DNA from: Elusimicrobia bacterium GWF2_62_30
GTDB lineage: Bacteria; Elusimicrobiota; Elusimicrobia; Elusimicrobiales; UBA9959
Direction of reading: 5' to 3'
Assembly (NCBI GenBank): GCA_001799995.1
Contig: MGUK01000037.1
Span: 27,963-60,072 of the forward strand
Length of the DNA: 32,110 nucleotides
This document shows, piece after piece, positions 14,846 through 22,188 of the stretch. A program made the translations under genes and the position numbers. The notes beneath the pieces were generated by a model. That model searched no databases. It saw only the letters and a program-made list of their open reading frames with translations, and had not been told where the DNA came from. Each line of letters opens with the position of its first letter. Position 1 is the first letter of the stretch.

Positions 14846-15646
14846 CTATTTCCTGACCATATCCTTTAAGGTTTCTGTTAACGTCTTTTTCCGCACGGTG
14901 CCGATCACAAGCGTTATATTGTCCGGCCCGCCGTTGGCGTTGGCCGCCGAGACCAGCGTTTCGCAGGCTTTGGCGTCCTCGTTATGCGTTTTCAGGACGG
15001 CCTCTATTTCCTTCTCTTTCACCGCTTTGAAGAGCCCGTCGGTGCACATCAGTATCCGGTCGCCTTCCCTGAGCTCGACTTCTACAAGGTCGATGGCCGG
15101 GGTTTTCTGCGCCCCGAGCGCCCGCGTAAGAATATTCTGAAGGGGCGAAACTTCCGCCTGTTCCTTGGTGATAAGGCCCTTGCGGACATGCTCCATCACC
15201 AGCGAATGGTCCTCCGTGATCTGCTTCATGGCCTGCTCGCGGAAAAGATAGGCCCGCGAGTCACCGATATGGGCGAGGCAGAGCTTGGGGCTTCTGAGGA
15301 TGGCGGCGGTAAGCGTGGTGCCCATGCCCTTGTTGTCGGGGGTGGCGTTGCCCGCCTCGTAGATGACCGAGTTCGCCAGCTGGACCGCGAAGCCCAGCTG
15401 GTTGGATTCCAGCGAGTATTTCTCGTCGTAGGGGTTGGGCTTGAGCTTGTCGCGGTTCAGGGAATCGTATTTCTCCCGCGTCACTTTTACGGCGAGAGAG
15501 CTCGCGACCTCGCCGGAATTATGGCCGCCCATGCCGTCGGCCACTATGGCCAGGTCCGCCTCCGGGGCCAGGAGAAAACTGTCCTCGTTCTTTTCGCGGA
15601 CTTTGCCCGGGTTAGTGGCGGCGCTGAAGTCTATTTTAAAACTCAT
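14846..15646 (-). CDS. PP2C-family Ser/Thr protein phosphatase
   Basis: A 266-residue metal-dependent phosphatase that should reverse the kinases encoded upstream. The PPM motifs are all visible: N20-E21-D22, the metal-binding DGMGGH (37-42), GTTLT near 106, HIGDSRAYL near 127-135, CTDGLF near 195-202 and GGPDNITLV near 238-246. No membrane segment is present, so it is cytoplasmic. Its ATG overlaps the stop of the CHASE2-kinase gene (ATGA at 15643-15646), and the FHA gene follows after one base. This is the usual single-domain bacterial Stp architecture. Confidence 0.95.
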   Translation of the reverse strand: MSFKIDFSAATNPGKVREKNEDSFLLAPEADLAIVADGMGGHNSGEVASSLAVKVTREKYDSLNRDKLKPNPYDEKYSLESNQLGFAVQLANSVIYEAGNATPDNKGMGTTLTAAILRSPKLCLAHIGDSRAYLFREQAMKQITEDHSLVMEHVRKGLITKEQAEVSPLQNILTRALGAQKTPAIDLVEVELREGDRILMCTDGLFKAVKEKEIEAVLKTHNEDAKACETLVSAANANGGPDNITLVIGTVRKKTLTETLKDMVRK

Positions 15647-18600
15647 TTTTTCTCCTCTTCCGGGTAAATGAGCGGAAATGTGCTTTCAAAATCGGTGCCT
15701 GCCGCCTTGGGCTTGGCTGCCGGGGCCGGGGCCGGCTTGGGCTTCTCCGCCTGAGGCGCCGCCTGCTGTACGGGCGCGGGTTTTGGTTCCGGCTTCGGCT
15801 GCGCGGCGGGCTGGGGCGCCGCCGCGGGCTTAGGCGCGGGGCTTGCCATTCCTATCCCGGATCTTGGCGCGAGTTCTATGCCGGGCGGGGGCGCGGAGGA
15901 GGCCGGAGCCGTCAGGGAGGGTTTCTGTACCAGCTGGGGCGAGGGTGCAGCTGCTGCCGCCGGCGCGGGTTTCGCCGCCGCGGGCGCCGGTTTCTGGGCC
16001 GGTGCGGGTGCCTGCGCAGCGGCGGGCTTTGCCGCCGCCAGTGCGGCCGGTTTGGGCGCCGGAGCGGCTGTTGCCGCCGGAGAGGCTGCTGCGAGCTGTA
16101 CCGGTTTGGGCGCCGCCGTTGCCGCCGCGGGTTTAGGCGCGGCCGCAGGTTTAGGGGCCGGAGCGGCGGTCTGCGCGGCCGGTTTCGGCGTCTGCGCCGC
16201 AACAGCCGCCGGTGCGGGTTTTGCCGCCTGAACGGCCGGAGCGGGCGCGGGCGCCGGGGCCGGCGCTGCCGCGGGCTGAGCCGCGGGAGCGGAACTTATT
16301 TCCGGCGTCTTGCCCGCCATCACCGCTTTAAGAGCTTCCGCCATTTCCCCGCCGGTCTGAAATCTTTCCTCGGGATTCTTTTTTAGCGCTTTGTCCAGGA
16401 CCGCCAGTATGCCGGGAGGAAGGTCGGGCTTTATCGTCATCGGGTCCGGGTAGGGGTCGCTGGTGATCTGGAACAGCAGCGTGCCGATGGATTCTCCCCC
16501 CTTCCAGGGGCGCTCGCCGGTCAGCATTTCATAAAGCGTTACTCCCAGCGAGAACAGGTCCGCCCGGCCGTCCACCTTCTTGCCGGCTATGGCTTCGGGG
16601 CTCATATAATAAGGAGTGCCGAGCACGGTGCCGGTGGCCGTCTTGGAGGATTCGGTTATGCGCGCTATGCCGAAGTCCGCTACGCGGATATTCCCGTCCT
16701 CCAGGAGCATGATGTTGGCCGGCTTTATGTCGCGGTGGACCACGCCGTTCTTGTGCGCGTAATCCAGGGCGTCCGCCGCGTCGCAGATATATTTCAGCAC
16801 TTTCTCCGTCGGCAGCAGGTTGTCCTTCGACGCCCATTTCTTCAGGTCGTCGCCCTTCAGGAGTTCCATGGCGATGTAAGCGATGTCCTGTTCTTCGCCG
16901 GCGTCGTAGATCTTCACTATGTGCGGGTGGGTAAGGTTGCCGGCCGCCTGCGCTTCGCGGAAGAACCGGTCCTTCTGTTCCTTCATCGATTTCTCGTCGA
17001 TGCCCTCTTCGAAGCGCATCGTCTTGATGGCCACGGTGCGGTTGATCTTCGGGTCCACGCCCAGGTAGACTATGCCCATGGCGCCTTTGCCCAGCTCTTT
17101 CTTGATCTCGTAGCGGCCCAGCGTGGGGGTGACGTTGGCGCCCGCCATCATCAGCGTGCCGTCGCCGCCCTTGGCGCCGCCCACCGAACCGCCGAACACG
17201 GCGCCGTCGGAAGCTTTCTTCAGCGTGTCGATGCGGGTGATGATATCCTTGTAGCCGGAGTCGGTCTGGCCGATATGCTCGTAGACGGCCGCGGCCTTGT
17301 TGAACTGGCGCTTCCTTTCGAAGTCCAGCGCCAGGTTATAAAGGGTGTCCTTCATGTTGTTGTCGAGCGGGCAGAGGCGGAGCTTCTCGAACGCCAGGTC
17401 CAGCATGCCCTGGCCCTGGAACGAGAGGCCGAGCATCTTGTTGGTCTCTATCTGCGAAACTTCGATAAGCTCTTTCTTCTTTTCCGTGCTGAAGAAGCGC
17501 TTGGTTATGATGAAGATATACCCGGCCACGAGCAGCGCGGACGGATAGATGATCTTCAGCCAGAGGCCCTTGGAGGTGAAAAGGAAGACGCCCGCGCCAA
17601 CCAGGGCGGTAAACATGATGCCGGTGACCACCGCGCCCGAGCCGGCCTTGAGCCTGGGCAGCACGAAGGCCGTGAAAAGCCCGGCCACCAGGATAAGCCC
17701 CAGTTCCGCCGGGAAAGCCCAGTCGGGCCTGGAGACGAAACGTCCGGAGAGGATGTTCTCGATCACGTTGGCGGTGAAGTCCACCGCCGGCATGGTGGAG
17801 TCGGTGGGCGTCACGTACAGGCTGCCCACGCCCTGCGCCGTTATCCCGATAAGGACTATCTTGTCCTTGAAAGCTTCCGGGACCACCTTGCCGTTGAGCA
17901 CGTCGTAGAAGGAATAATATTTAAAGGCCTTGCTCTTGTTGAAGGCCACCAGGGCCGAGGAGGCGGGGTCCAGCGGCATGCGGCTCTTGCCGAAGACCGC
18001 CAGGGAGCCCGGGGTCAGGTTAACGTCGCCGGACGCCAGGCCCAGCCGGACGCGCACTATCTCGGCCGCGAACGAAGGGTAGAAGTTCTGGGCGTACGGG
18101 ATGAACGGGTATTCTTTGCGGACGGCGCCGTCCATGTCGCTGAAGACGTTCACGTGGCCGGCTCCCGCCGCGACCGTTCCCAGCGCCGTCAGGGGCGCCG
18201 TGATATCGGTGCCTTCCGTAGTGACGTCCGCCTGGGCGGAGCCATGGCTCACGGTCGGCGCGAAGCGCTTGAGCCAGTCCGGCTCGGGTTTGCGTTTGGA
18301 ATCAGGCATGCCCGTGGTGAAATAAAGGGGCAGCACCACGTTGCCGGCGGCGGAGCAGGCCGCGGCGAGTTTCGAGTCGTTATCCGCTTCCTTGCGCGCG
18401 GTATCCAGCAGGTTCAGGAAATCGGATTCTTTGCCGGTTTCCTTTATCTTCTTGGCCGCGACCAGCTCGGTGTAGCGGGTCTTGAGGAAGTCCACCATGC
18501 CGGCTTCGCCGTTCTTTTCCGGTTCCGAAAAAAGGATGTTGAGGCCTATGACCGACGGCTTGGAGGTTTCAGAGGAAAGGAACACCAGCATGTCGGCTAT

Positions 18601-18825
18601 CTTGGACCTGGACCAGGGCCAGCGGCCTATCTTCGAGATGCTGTCGTCGTTTATCTCTATTATCGCGATATCGCCCTTCTGCGGCTGGTCGGCGCTCAGG
18701 CGGGCGCGGAAGTCGTAGAACTTCAGCTCGGCGGTCTCGATCCCTGTCCCGGTAAAATAGAAGAATAACGCGGCCAGCGTCAGGCCGAGTCCCCACAGGA
18801 TGTTGGAAAACAGGAATTTACGCAC
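15643..18825 (-). CDS. CHASE2-sensor Ser/Thr protein kinase with Ala/Pro tail
   Basis: A 1060-residue membrane kinase. Order: one membrane helix (about residues 8-27), an extracytoplasmic CHASE2 sensor (about 30-360, with AELKFYDFRARL, DI.IIEIND.SI...GRWPW.R and a late KDKIVLIGITA), three membrane helices (about 365-440), a helical TPR-like segment (about 450-545), and a Hanks-type kinase (about 571-830). The kinase is complete: GKGAMG loop, VAIK, HRDIKPAN, DFG, and GTPYYMSPEA. About 190 residues of Ala/Pro/Lys low-complexity sequence then lead to a short acidic end. The sensor likely reads an envelope signal and the kinase acts in the cytoplasm. It starts 20 bases after the first kinase gene. 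Confidence 0.93.
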   Translation of the reverse strand: MRKFLFSNILWGLGLTLAALFFYFTGTGIETAELKFYDFRARLSADQPQKGDIAIIEINDDSISKIGRWPWSRSKIADMLVFLSSETSKPSVIGLNILFSEPEKNGEAGMVDFLKTRYTELVAAKKIKETGKESDFLNLLDTARKEADNDSKLAAACSAAGNVVLPLYFTTGMPDSKRKPEPDWLKRFAPTVSHGSAQADVTTEGTDITAPLTALGTVAAGAGHVNVFSDMDGAVRKEYPFIPYAQNFYPSFAAEIVRVRLGLASGDVNLTPGSLAVFGKSRMPLDPASSALVAFNKSKAFKYYSFYDVLNGKVVPEAFKDKIVLIGITAQGVGSLYVTPTDSTMPAVDFTANVIENILSGRFVSRPDWAFPAELGLILVAGLFTAFVLPRLKAGSGAVVTGIMFTALVGAGVFLFTSKGLWLKIIYPSALLVAGYIFIITKRFFSTEKKKELIEVSQIETNKMLGLSFQGQGMLDLAFEKLRLCPLDNNMKDTLYNLALDFERKRQFNKAAAVYEHIGQTDSGYKDIITRIDTLKKASDGAVFGGSVGGAKGGDGTLMMAGANVTPTLGRYEIKKELGKGAMGIVYLGVDPKINRTVAIKTMRFEEGIDEKSMKEQKDRFFREAQAAGNLTHPHIVKIYDAGEEQDIAYIAMELLKGDDLKKWASKDNLLPTEKVLKYICDAADALDYAHKNGVVHRDIKPANIMLLEDGNIRVADFGIARITESSKTATGTVLGTPYYMSPEAIAGKKVDGRADLFSLGVTLYEMLTGERPWKGGESIGTLLFQITSDPYPDPMTIKPDLPPGILAVLDKALKKNPEERFQTGGEMAEALKAVMAGKTPEISSAPAAQPAAAPAPAPAPAPAVQAAKPAPAAVAAQTPKPAAQTAAPAPKPAAAPKPAAATAAPKPVQLAAASPAATAAPAPKPAALAAAKPAAAQAPAPAQKPAPAAAKPAPAAAAAPSPQLVQKPSLTAPASSAPPPGIELAPRSGIGMASPAPKPAAAPQPAAQPKPEPKPAPVQQAAPQAEKPKPAPAPAAKPKAAGTDFESTFPLIYPEEEKK

Positions 18826-18845
18826 TTTTTGATCCCTCCGGACCC

Positions 18846-20942
18846 TTAATAACTATCCAGTTCGCGGTACTTCCCCAGGAGTTCCTCGATAAAGCAGAGG
18901 TTGGCCATCAGGGCCAGGAACAGGGCTATGAAAACTATGCCCGCGGAGTCTACCAGTGAGGCGCTTATCCGCTGGCTCAGCGCGGTGTAGTAAGCGAGGC
19001 GCGCCTGGTTGCGCTGGGCGGCGAGCGACGCCGGCTTTATCTCCGACGGCGGCGCGGGCAGGCGCCTTTCTATGGGGCGGCCTTCCACGTCGTAGAGAAC
19101 TTCCGACTGCGACATTTCTATGGCTTTGCGGTAATCCTGGTTATTGCTGAGGTTCACCCGCCTGACCTCTTCCTGGTCCTGGCGGTACCTGTCCTGCGCT
19201 ATCATTTCCACCTGGGGATTGGTGAACATCGCGAAGAAAGCTACGTTGGCCGCCAGGAAAAAGAGCTGGGGGTTCAGGAAAAGCGAGAACTGGGTCTGCG
19301 TGACGGCGGCGAATATGCCGGCGACGGTAAGGGCGCCGGCGGCGGTCAGCCAGGCGTCGTTGGGCGTGACCGGGAGCCCCGCCTTGAAGTAAAAGTAGGT
19401 GAGGGCCAGCCCCCCGAGGTAGGTCGCTACCGCTATGGCCTTCACTAGCCAGTTGCTGCGGAAAACTATTTTAGAGGCTATCAGGTAAAGGAAAAAAGCG
19501 TAGATCAGGAGCGTGGTAGCCGAAGCGGTATTGCTGAAACCGATCTGTACCGCCAGGAAAGCCTTGGTGGCGATGTCGGCGCCTTCCGGGGCCGGGATGT
19601 AGGCCCCCCCGGCGTAAGCCGCGGCCGCGGCGGCGAGGGCGAAGCCCCCGTAGAGCATGGTGAACTTGCTGGGCTTCTGGGAGATCGCCCAGACAAAAAG
19701 CGCTCCCCCGAATACAGCGAACAGTATCGTCATGGCGGGGCTGGAGATCAGGGGATCGTACAGCGAGCCCGAGGTTTTGCCGGCTGCCCCGGCAAGGATG
19801 AAGCAGCAGGTGGCGCTGATGGTTATGGCGAAATGGGTAATTATCTTTACGCCGTTATGCAGGGTTGAAAGCTGCAGCTCCGAACTTATGCCCGGCGGCG
19901 GTTTTACCGCGGGTTTCGGGGGAGCGCCGGGAGGCGGCGGCGGCTTTGGCTGCCCGCCGGAAGCGGGCTGCCCGGCTTTTTCGGGAGAGGCCGCAGGGCG
20001 CGCGCCGGGAGGCGGCGGCGGAGGAGGCGCGCCCACGCTAAGGCGCGAGGTCAGTTCGGGGAGGTCGAAGGTCTTTTCGGTGGAGCCGCCGGTGGAGATC
20101 TGCAGTTCGCCGGAGTTGTACTTCCGGAGTTCCAGGGCGACTTCGTCCGCCTTCTGGTAGCGCTCCTCCGGCTTCTTGCGCATCAGGCGCTCTATAACGC
20201 GCGAAGCCCAGAGCGGGATGTCCGGGTTGATGAGCATGACGTTGGGCAGCGGCTCGCTGATGTGCTTGTGGATGACCTCGATGGAGCTCTTCCCGTCGAA
20301 AGGATACTTGCCGGTCAGGATGTAGAAGTAAGTGGCCCCGGCGGCGTAAAGGTCCGCCCGGCTGTCCACCTGCCCGGCCAGGCCCTGTTCGGGGGACATG
20401 AAATAGGCGGTGCCGATCATCTCGCCGGCCATCGTCAGCTGTTTTTCCTCGTTGATGCTGCGCGCCAGGCCGAAGTCCACGATGTGCGGGTTCCCGTCGG
20501 TGTTCACAAGGATGTTGGACGGCTTTATGTCGCGGTGGATGATGGTCTTGGAATGCGCGTGGGCAAGCCCGTCGAGGATCCCCGCTATCAGGTTGGTGGC
20601 TTCGGAGACGGGCAGGGGGCCTTTTTCGGAGACCAGGTCCTGGAGGCTTTTCCCTTCCACGTAGGACATGATGATGAAATGCGAGCCGTTCTCCTGGCCG
20701 AAGTTGTAGATGTGGACGATGTTGGGGTGTTCGAGCTTGGCGGCGGAGCGCGCTTCCCTGAGGAAGAAATCTATGTTGCGCTGGTCCCGCGCCAGGTCCG
20801 GGGAAAGGAGTTTTACGCAGACGAACTTATCCAGGGACTCGTGCCGGGCCTTGTAAACCGTGCCCATGCCGCCCTGGCCGAGCTTCTCGATTATCTTGCA
20901 GCCGGCGAAGACCGTGCCGATTATGGCGGGGTCGGTTTCCAT
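18846..20942 (-). CDS. Ser/Thr protein kinase with multi-helix membrane domain
   Basis: A 698-residue protein with the kinase first. The Hanks-type domain (about residues 14-275) has GQGGMG (about 20-25), the lysine in VCVK (about 42), HRDIKPSN (about 137), DFG (about 156) and GTAYFMSPEQ, so it should be active. A linker rich in Pro, including a run of seven, spans about 300-355. The C-terminal half has roughly eight predicted membrane helices with a long charged segment before the last one, and matches no sensor domain I know. Its ATG overlaps the stop of the GGDEF regulator gene (ATGA at 20942). Confidence 0.92.
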   Translation of the reverse strand: METDPAIIGTVFAGCKIIEKLGQGGMGTVYKARHESLDKFVCVKLLSPDLARDQRNIDFFLREARSAAKLEHPNIVHIYNFGQENGSHFIIMSYVEGKSLQDLVSEKGPLPVSEATNLIAGILDGLAHAHSKTIIHRDIKPSNILVNTDGNPHIVDFGLARSINEEKQLTMAGEMIGTAYFMSPEQGLAGQVDSRADLYAAGATYFYILTGKYPFDGKSSIEVIHKHISEPLPNVMLINPDIPLWASRVIERLMRKKPEERYQKADEVALELRKYNSGELQISTGGSTEKTFDLPELTSRLSVGAPPPPPPPGARPAASPEKAGQPASGGQPKPPPPPGAPPKPAVKPPPGISSELQLSTLHNGVKIITHFAITISATCCFILAGAAGKTSGSLYDPLISSPAMTILFAVFGGALFVWAISQKPSKFTMLYGGFALAAAAAAYAGGAYIPAPEGADIATKAFLAVQIGFSNTASATTLLIYAFFLYLIASKIVFRSNWLVKAIAVATYLGGLALTYFYFKAGLPVTPNDAWLTAAGALTVAGIFAAVTQTQFSLFLNPQLFFLAANVAFFAMFTNPQVEMIAQDRYRQDQEEVRRVNLSNNQDYRKAIEMSQSEVLYDVEGRPIERRLPAPPSEIKPASLAAQRNQARLAYYTALSQRISASLVDSAGIVFIALFLALMANLCFIEELLGKYRELDSY

Positions 20943-21874
20943 CAGATCCTTCGGTCCCTTACGAAGATGCTCCCGTGCCGGGAGGAAAGCTCTTTCGCGT
21001 AGCGCTTAAGCTCCGCGGCGCTTTCCACTATCTTCGCGTAATGTTTCTGCGTTTTGGGCGCGATTATGGCCACGGTAAGGGACATCAGCGGGAAGTCGCG
21101 TGTCTTGTTCTTACGGTCCATCGTGGTAATGAAGCCGCGCTGCCTGTCGGCCTCGTTGTAGAAGCCGGGGATAACGCGGTCGAACTCTTCAGTGATGGCT
21201 TTTGCCACCGGCTCGCAGGTCTCGGCGGAAGTTATGAGGACGAAATCGTCGCCGCCTACATGGCCGACGAAGTAGTCGCTTTCGGCTACGGCCTTGGCTT
21301 TGTCGATCAGCAGCAGGGCGATGCGCTTGATGACCTCGTCGCCGTTGGCGTAGCCGTAGACGTCGTTGTACGCTTTAAAGTTGTCGGCGTCGATATAGCA
21401 GAAGGCGAAAGACTCGTCCTCCGTCAGGCGCCGCAGGACCTCTTCTTCGATAGCGGGGCTGCCGGGCAGGCGGGTAAGCGGGTTAAGCGCCGTATCCGCG
21501 TTCTTGCGCTTCAGGATGCGGTTCACCCTCGCGCGCAGCTCCCGCACGTCGAAAGGCTTGGTTATGAAATCGTCGGCGCCCAGTTCTATGGTGTCCACTT
21601 TTGCTTCCGTTTCCGAAACGCCGCTCAGGATTATTATGGGGATGTCGCGCGTGTCGGGAGCTTCCCGTATGCTCTTGCAGAGCGCGTACCCGTCCACCCC
21701 GGGCATTCTCAGGTCCAGCAGTATGATGTCCGGCTTGCTTTCCCGCAGCGAGGCCATTACAGCCCCCCCGTCGGACAGCGTCGTCACCAGGTAATTGTGC
21801 TTTTTCAGCACGGCGGAAACGAGAAGACCCACGTTCGGATCGTCATCCACCACAAGAACTTTCTTTCCCTGCAA
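20942..21874 (-). CDS. REC-GGDEF response regulator
   Basis: A 310-residue regulator heading the phosphosignalling operon. The receiver (about residues 3-120) has the DDD cluster, the phospho-acceptor in DIILLDLRMPG, T/S and K (ITKPFD). The GGDEF domain (about 130-300) has NPLTRLPGS, DADNFKAYND and a GGDDF signature. No RxxD inhibitory site stands before it. GGDDF occurs in a known subfamily, so diguanylate cyclase activity is possible but not assured. I chose TTG 21874, with GGGGG four bases upstream, because longer frames begin inside the promoter at 21932-21960. A c-di-GMP/Ser-Thr kinase link is an inference from the operon. Confidence 0.85.
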   Translation of the reverse strand: MQGKKVLVVDDDPNVGLLVSAVLKKHNYLVTTLSDGGAVMASLRESKPDIILLDLRMPGVDGYALCKSIREAPDTRDIPIIILSGVSETEAKVDTIELGADDFITKPFDVRELRARVNRILKRKNADTALNPLTRLPGSPAIEEEVLRRLTEDESFAFCYIDADNFKAYNDVYGYANGDEVIKRIALLLIDKAKAVAESDYFVGHVGGDDFVLITSAETCEPVAKAITEEFDRVIPGFYNEADRQRGFITTMDRKNKTRDFPLMSLTVAIIAPKTQKHYAKIVESAAELKRYAKELSSRHGSIFVRDRRI

Positions 21875-21931
21875 GTTTCCCCCAAATAAATCGTTTATCC
21901 CTGCCGCGACAGCTATCCCGCGGTCTTTGTA

Positions 21932-21960
21932 ATTATAAAATATAATATATGCCAATGCAA
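21932..21960 (-). promoter_or_regulatory. Promoter of the phosphosignalling operon
   Basis: TTGCAT (21960-21955), 17 bases, TATAAT (21937-21932) on the minus strand, in an AT-rich patch. Predicted initiation near 21925 gives a leader of about 50 bases to the TTG at 21874. Confidence 0.65.
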
Positions 21961-21988
21961 TGCTCGCGGGCCTTCCCGGCGCGCCGCG

Positions 21989-22014
21989 GGTGCCGGCCCC
22001 GGCAGCCCGGCACC
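21989..22014. repeat. GC-rich hairpin in the 21.9-22.2 kb intergenic region
   Basis: GGTGCCGG/CCGGCACC with a 10-base loop, no T tract. It separates the divergent promoters of the phosphosignalling operon and the sRNA candidate. Its role is unknown. Confidence 0.4.
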
Positions 22015-22046
22015 GGGGATCCGCTGTCCGGCCGTACTTCCGAAAT

Positions 22047-22062
22047 TGTAACTTATGTTACA
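22047..22062. promoter_or_regulatory. Palindromic site TGTAAC-N4-GTTACA
   Basis: A perfect 6-4-6 inverted repeat ending eight bases before the -35 of the sRNA promoter. It is centred about 51 bases before the predicted start. The form TGTA-N8-TACA is like CRP/FNR-superfamily sites, but the regulator is not known. Confidence 0.5.
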
Positions 22063-22070
22063 CAGGGGGC

Positions 22071-22099
22071 TTGACAACGGTCAGGTGGGGTGCTAGAAT
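22071..22099 (+). promoter_or_regulatory. Near-consensus promoter of the candidate sRNA
   Basis: TTGACA (22071-22076), 17 bases, TAGAAT (22094-22099), with TG one base before the -10. It is one of the strongest promoters in the window by eye, yet its transcript meets a terminator about 50 bases later. Confidence 0.8.
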
Positions 22100-22105
22100 C
22101 TACTT

Positions 22106-22158
22106 GTCAGGGCTGCCTCCCTCACCTACCCCCCCAATAGGCAGCCCTGCCTTTTTTT
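22106..22158 (+). ncRNA. Candidate small RNA with C-rich apical loop
   Basis: From the predicted start near 22106 the RNA is almost entirely one hairpin: a perfect 10-bp stem (22108-22117 with 22140-22149, CAGGGCTGCC/GGCAGCCCTG). It ends in seven Ts at 22152-22158, an intrinsic terminator. The 22-base loop contains only C, T and A and includes a run of seven Cs. With the last stem bases it spells CCTCCC, complementary to GGGAGG-type ribosome sites. C-rich single-stranded loops are used by several known bacterial sRNAs to block Shine-Dalgarno sequences. It could instead be an attenuator for the TPR gene that starts 31 bases later. Confidence 0.65.
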
Positions 22159-22188
22159 ATACGGAAAAAAGCGCTAATATAGTAAGCC

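Noticed and set aside
15700..16290. Repetitive GC-rich tract considered as a CRISPR or tandem repeat array
   Set aside because: No constant repeat/spacer pattern; it encodes an in-frame Ala/Pro-rich kinase tail.
16735..18768. A 677-codon open frame on the plus strand opposite the CHASE2 kinase
   Set aside because: It is the antisense shadow of a kinase with intact domains; the translation is Arg/Gly/His/Val-rich with no recognisable fold, as expected in high-GC DNA.
14191..20942. Type VI secretion post-translational pathway (kinase, phosphatase, FHA)
   Set aside because: The gene trio fits, but no T6SS structural gene is visible in the window, so the label is not supported.
21875..21955. 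Longer start of the REC-GGDEF gene at TTG 21955
   Set aside because: That codon overlaps the -35 box of the predicted promoter, and the receiver fold begins just after 21874.
22106..22158. Simple readthrough terminator of the upstream operon
   Set aside because: The upstream operon runs the other way and this hairpin has its own strong promoter just before it.
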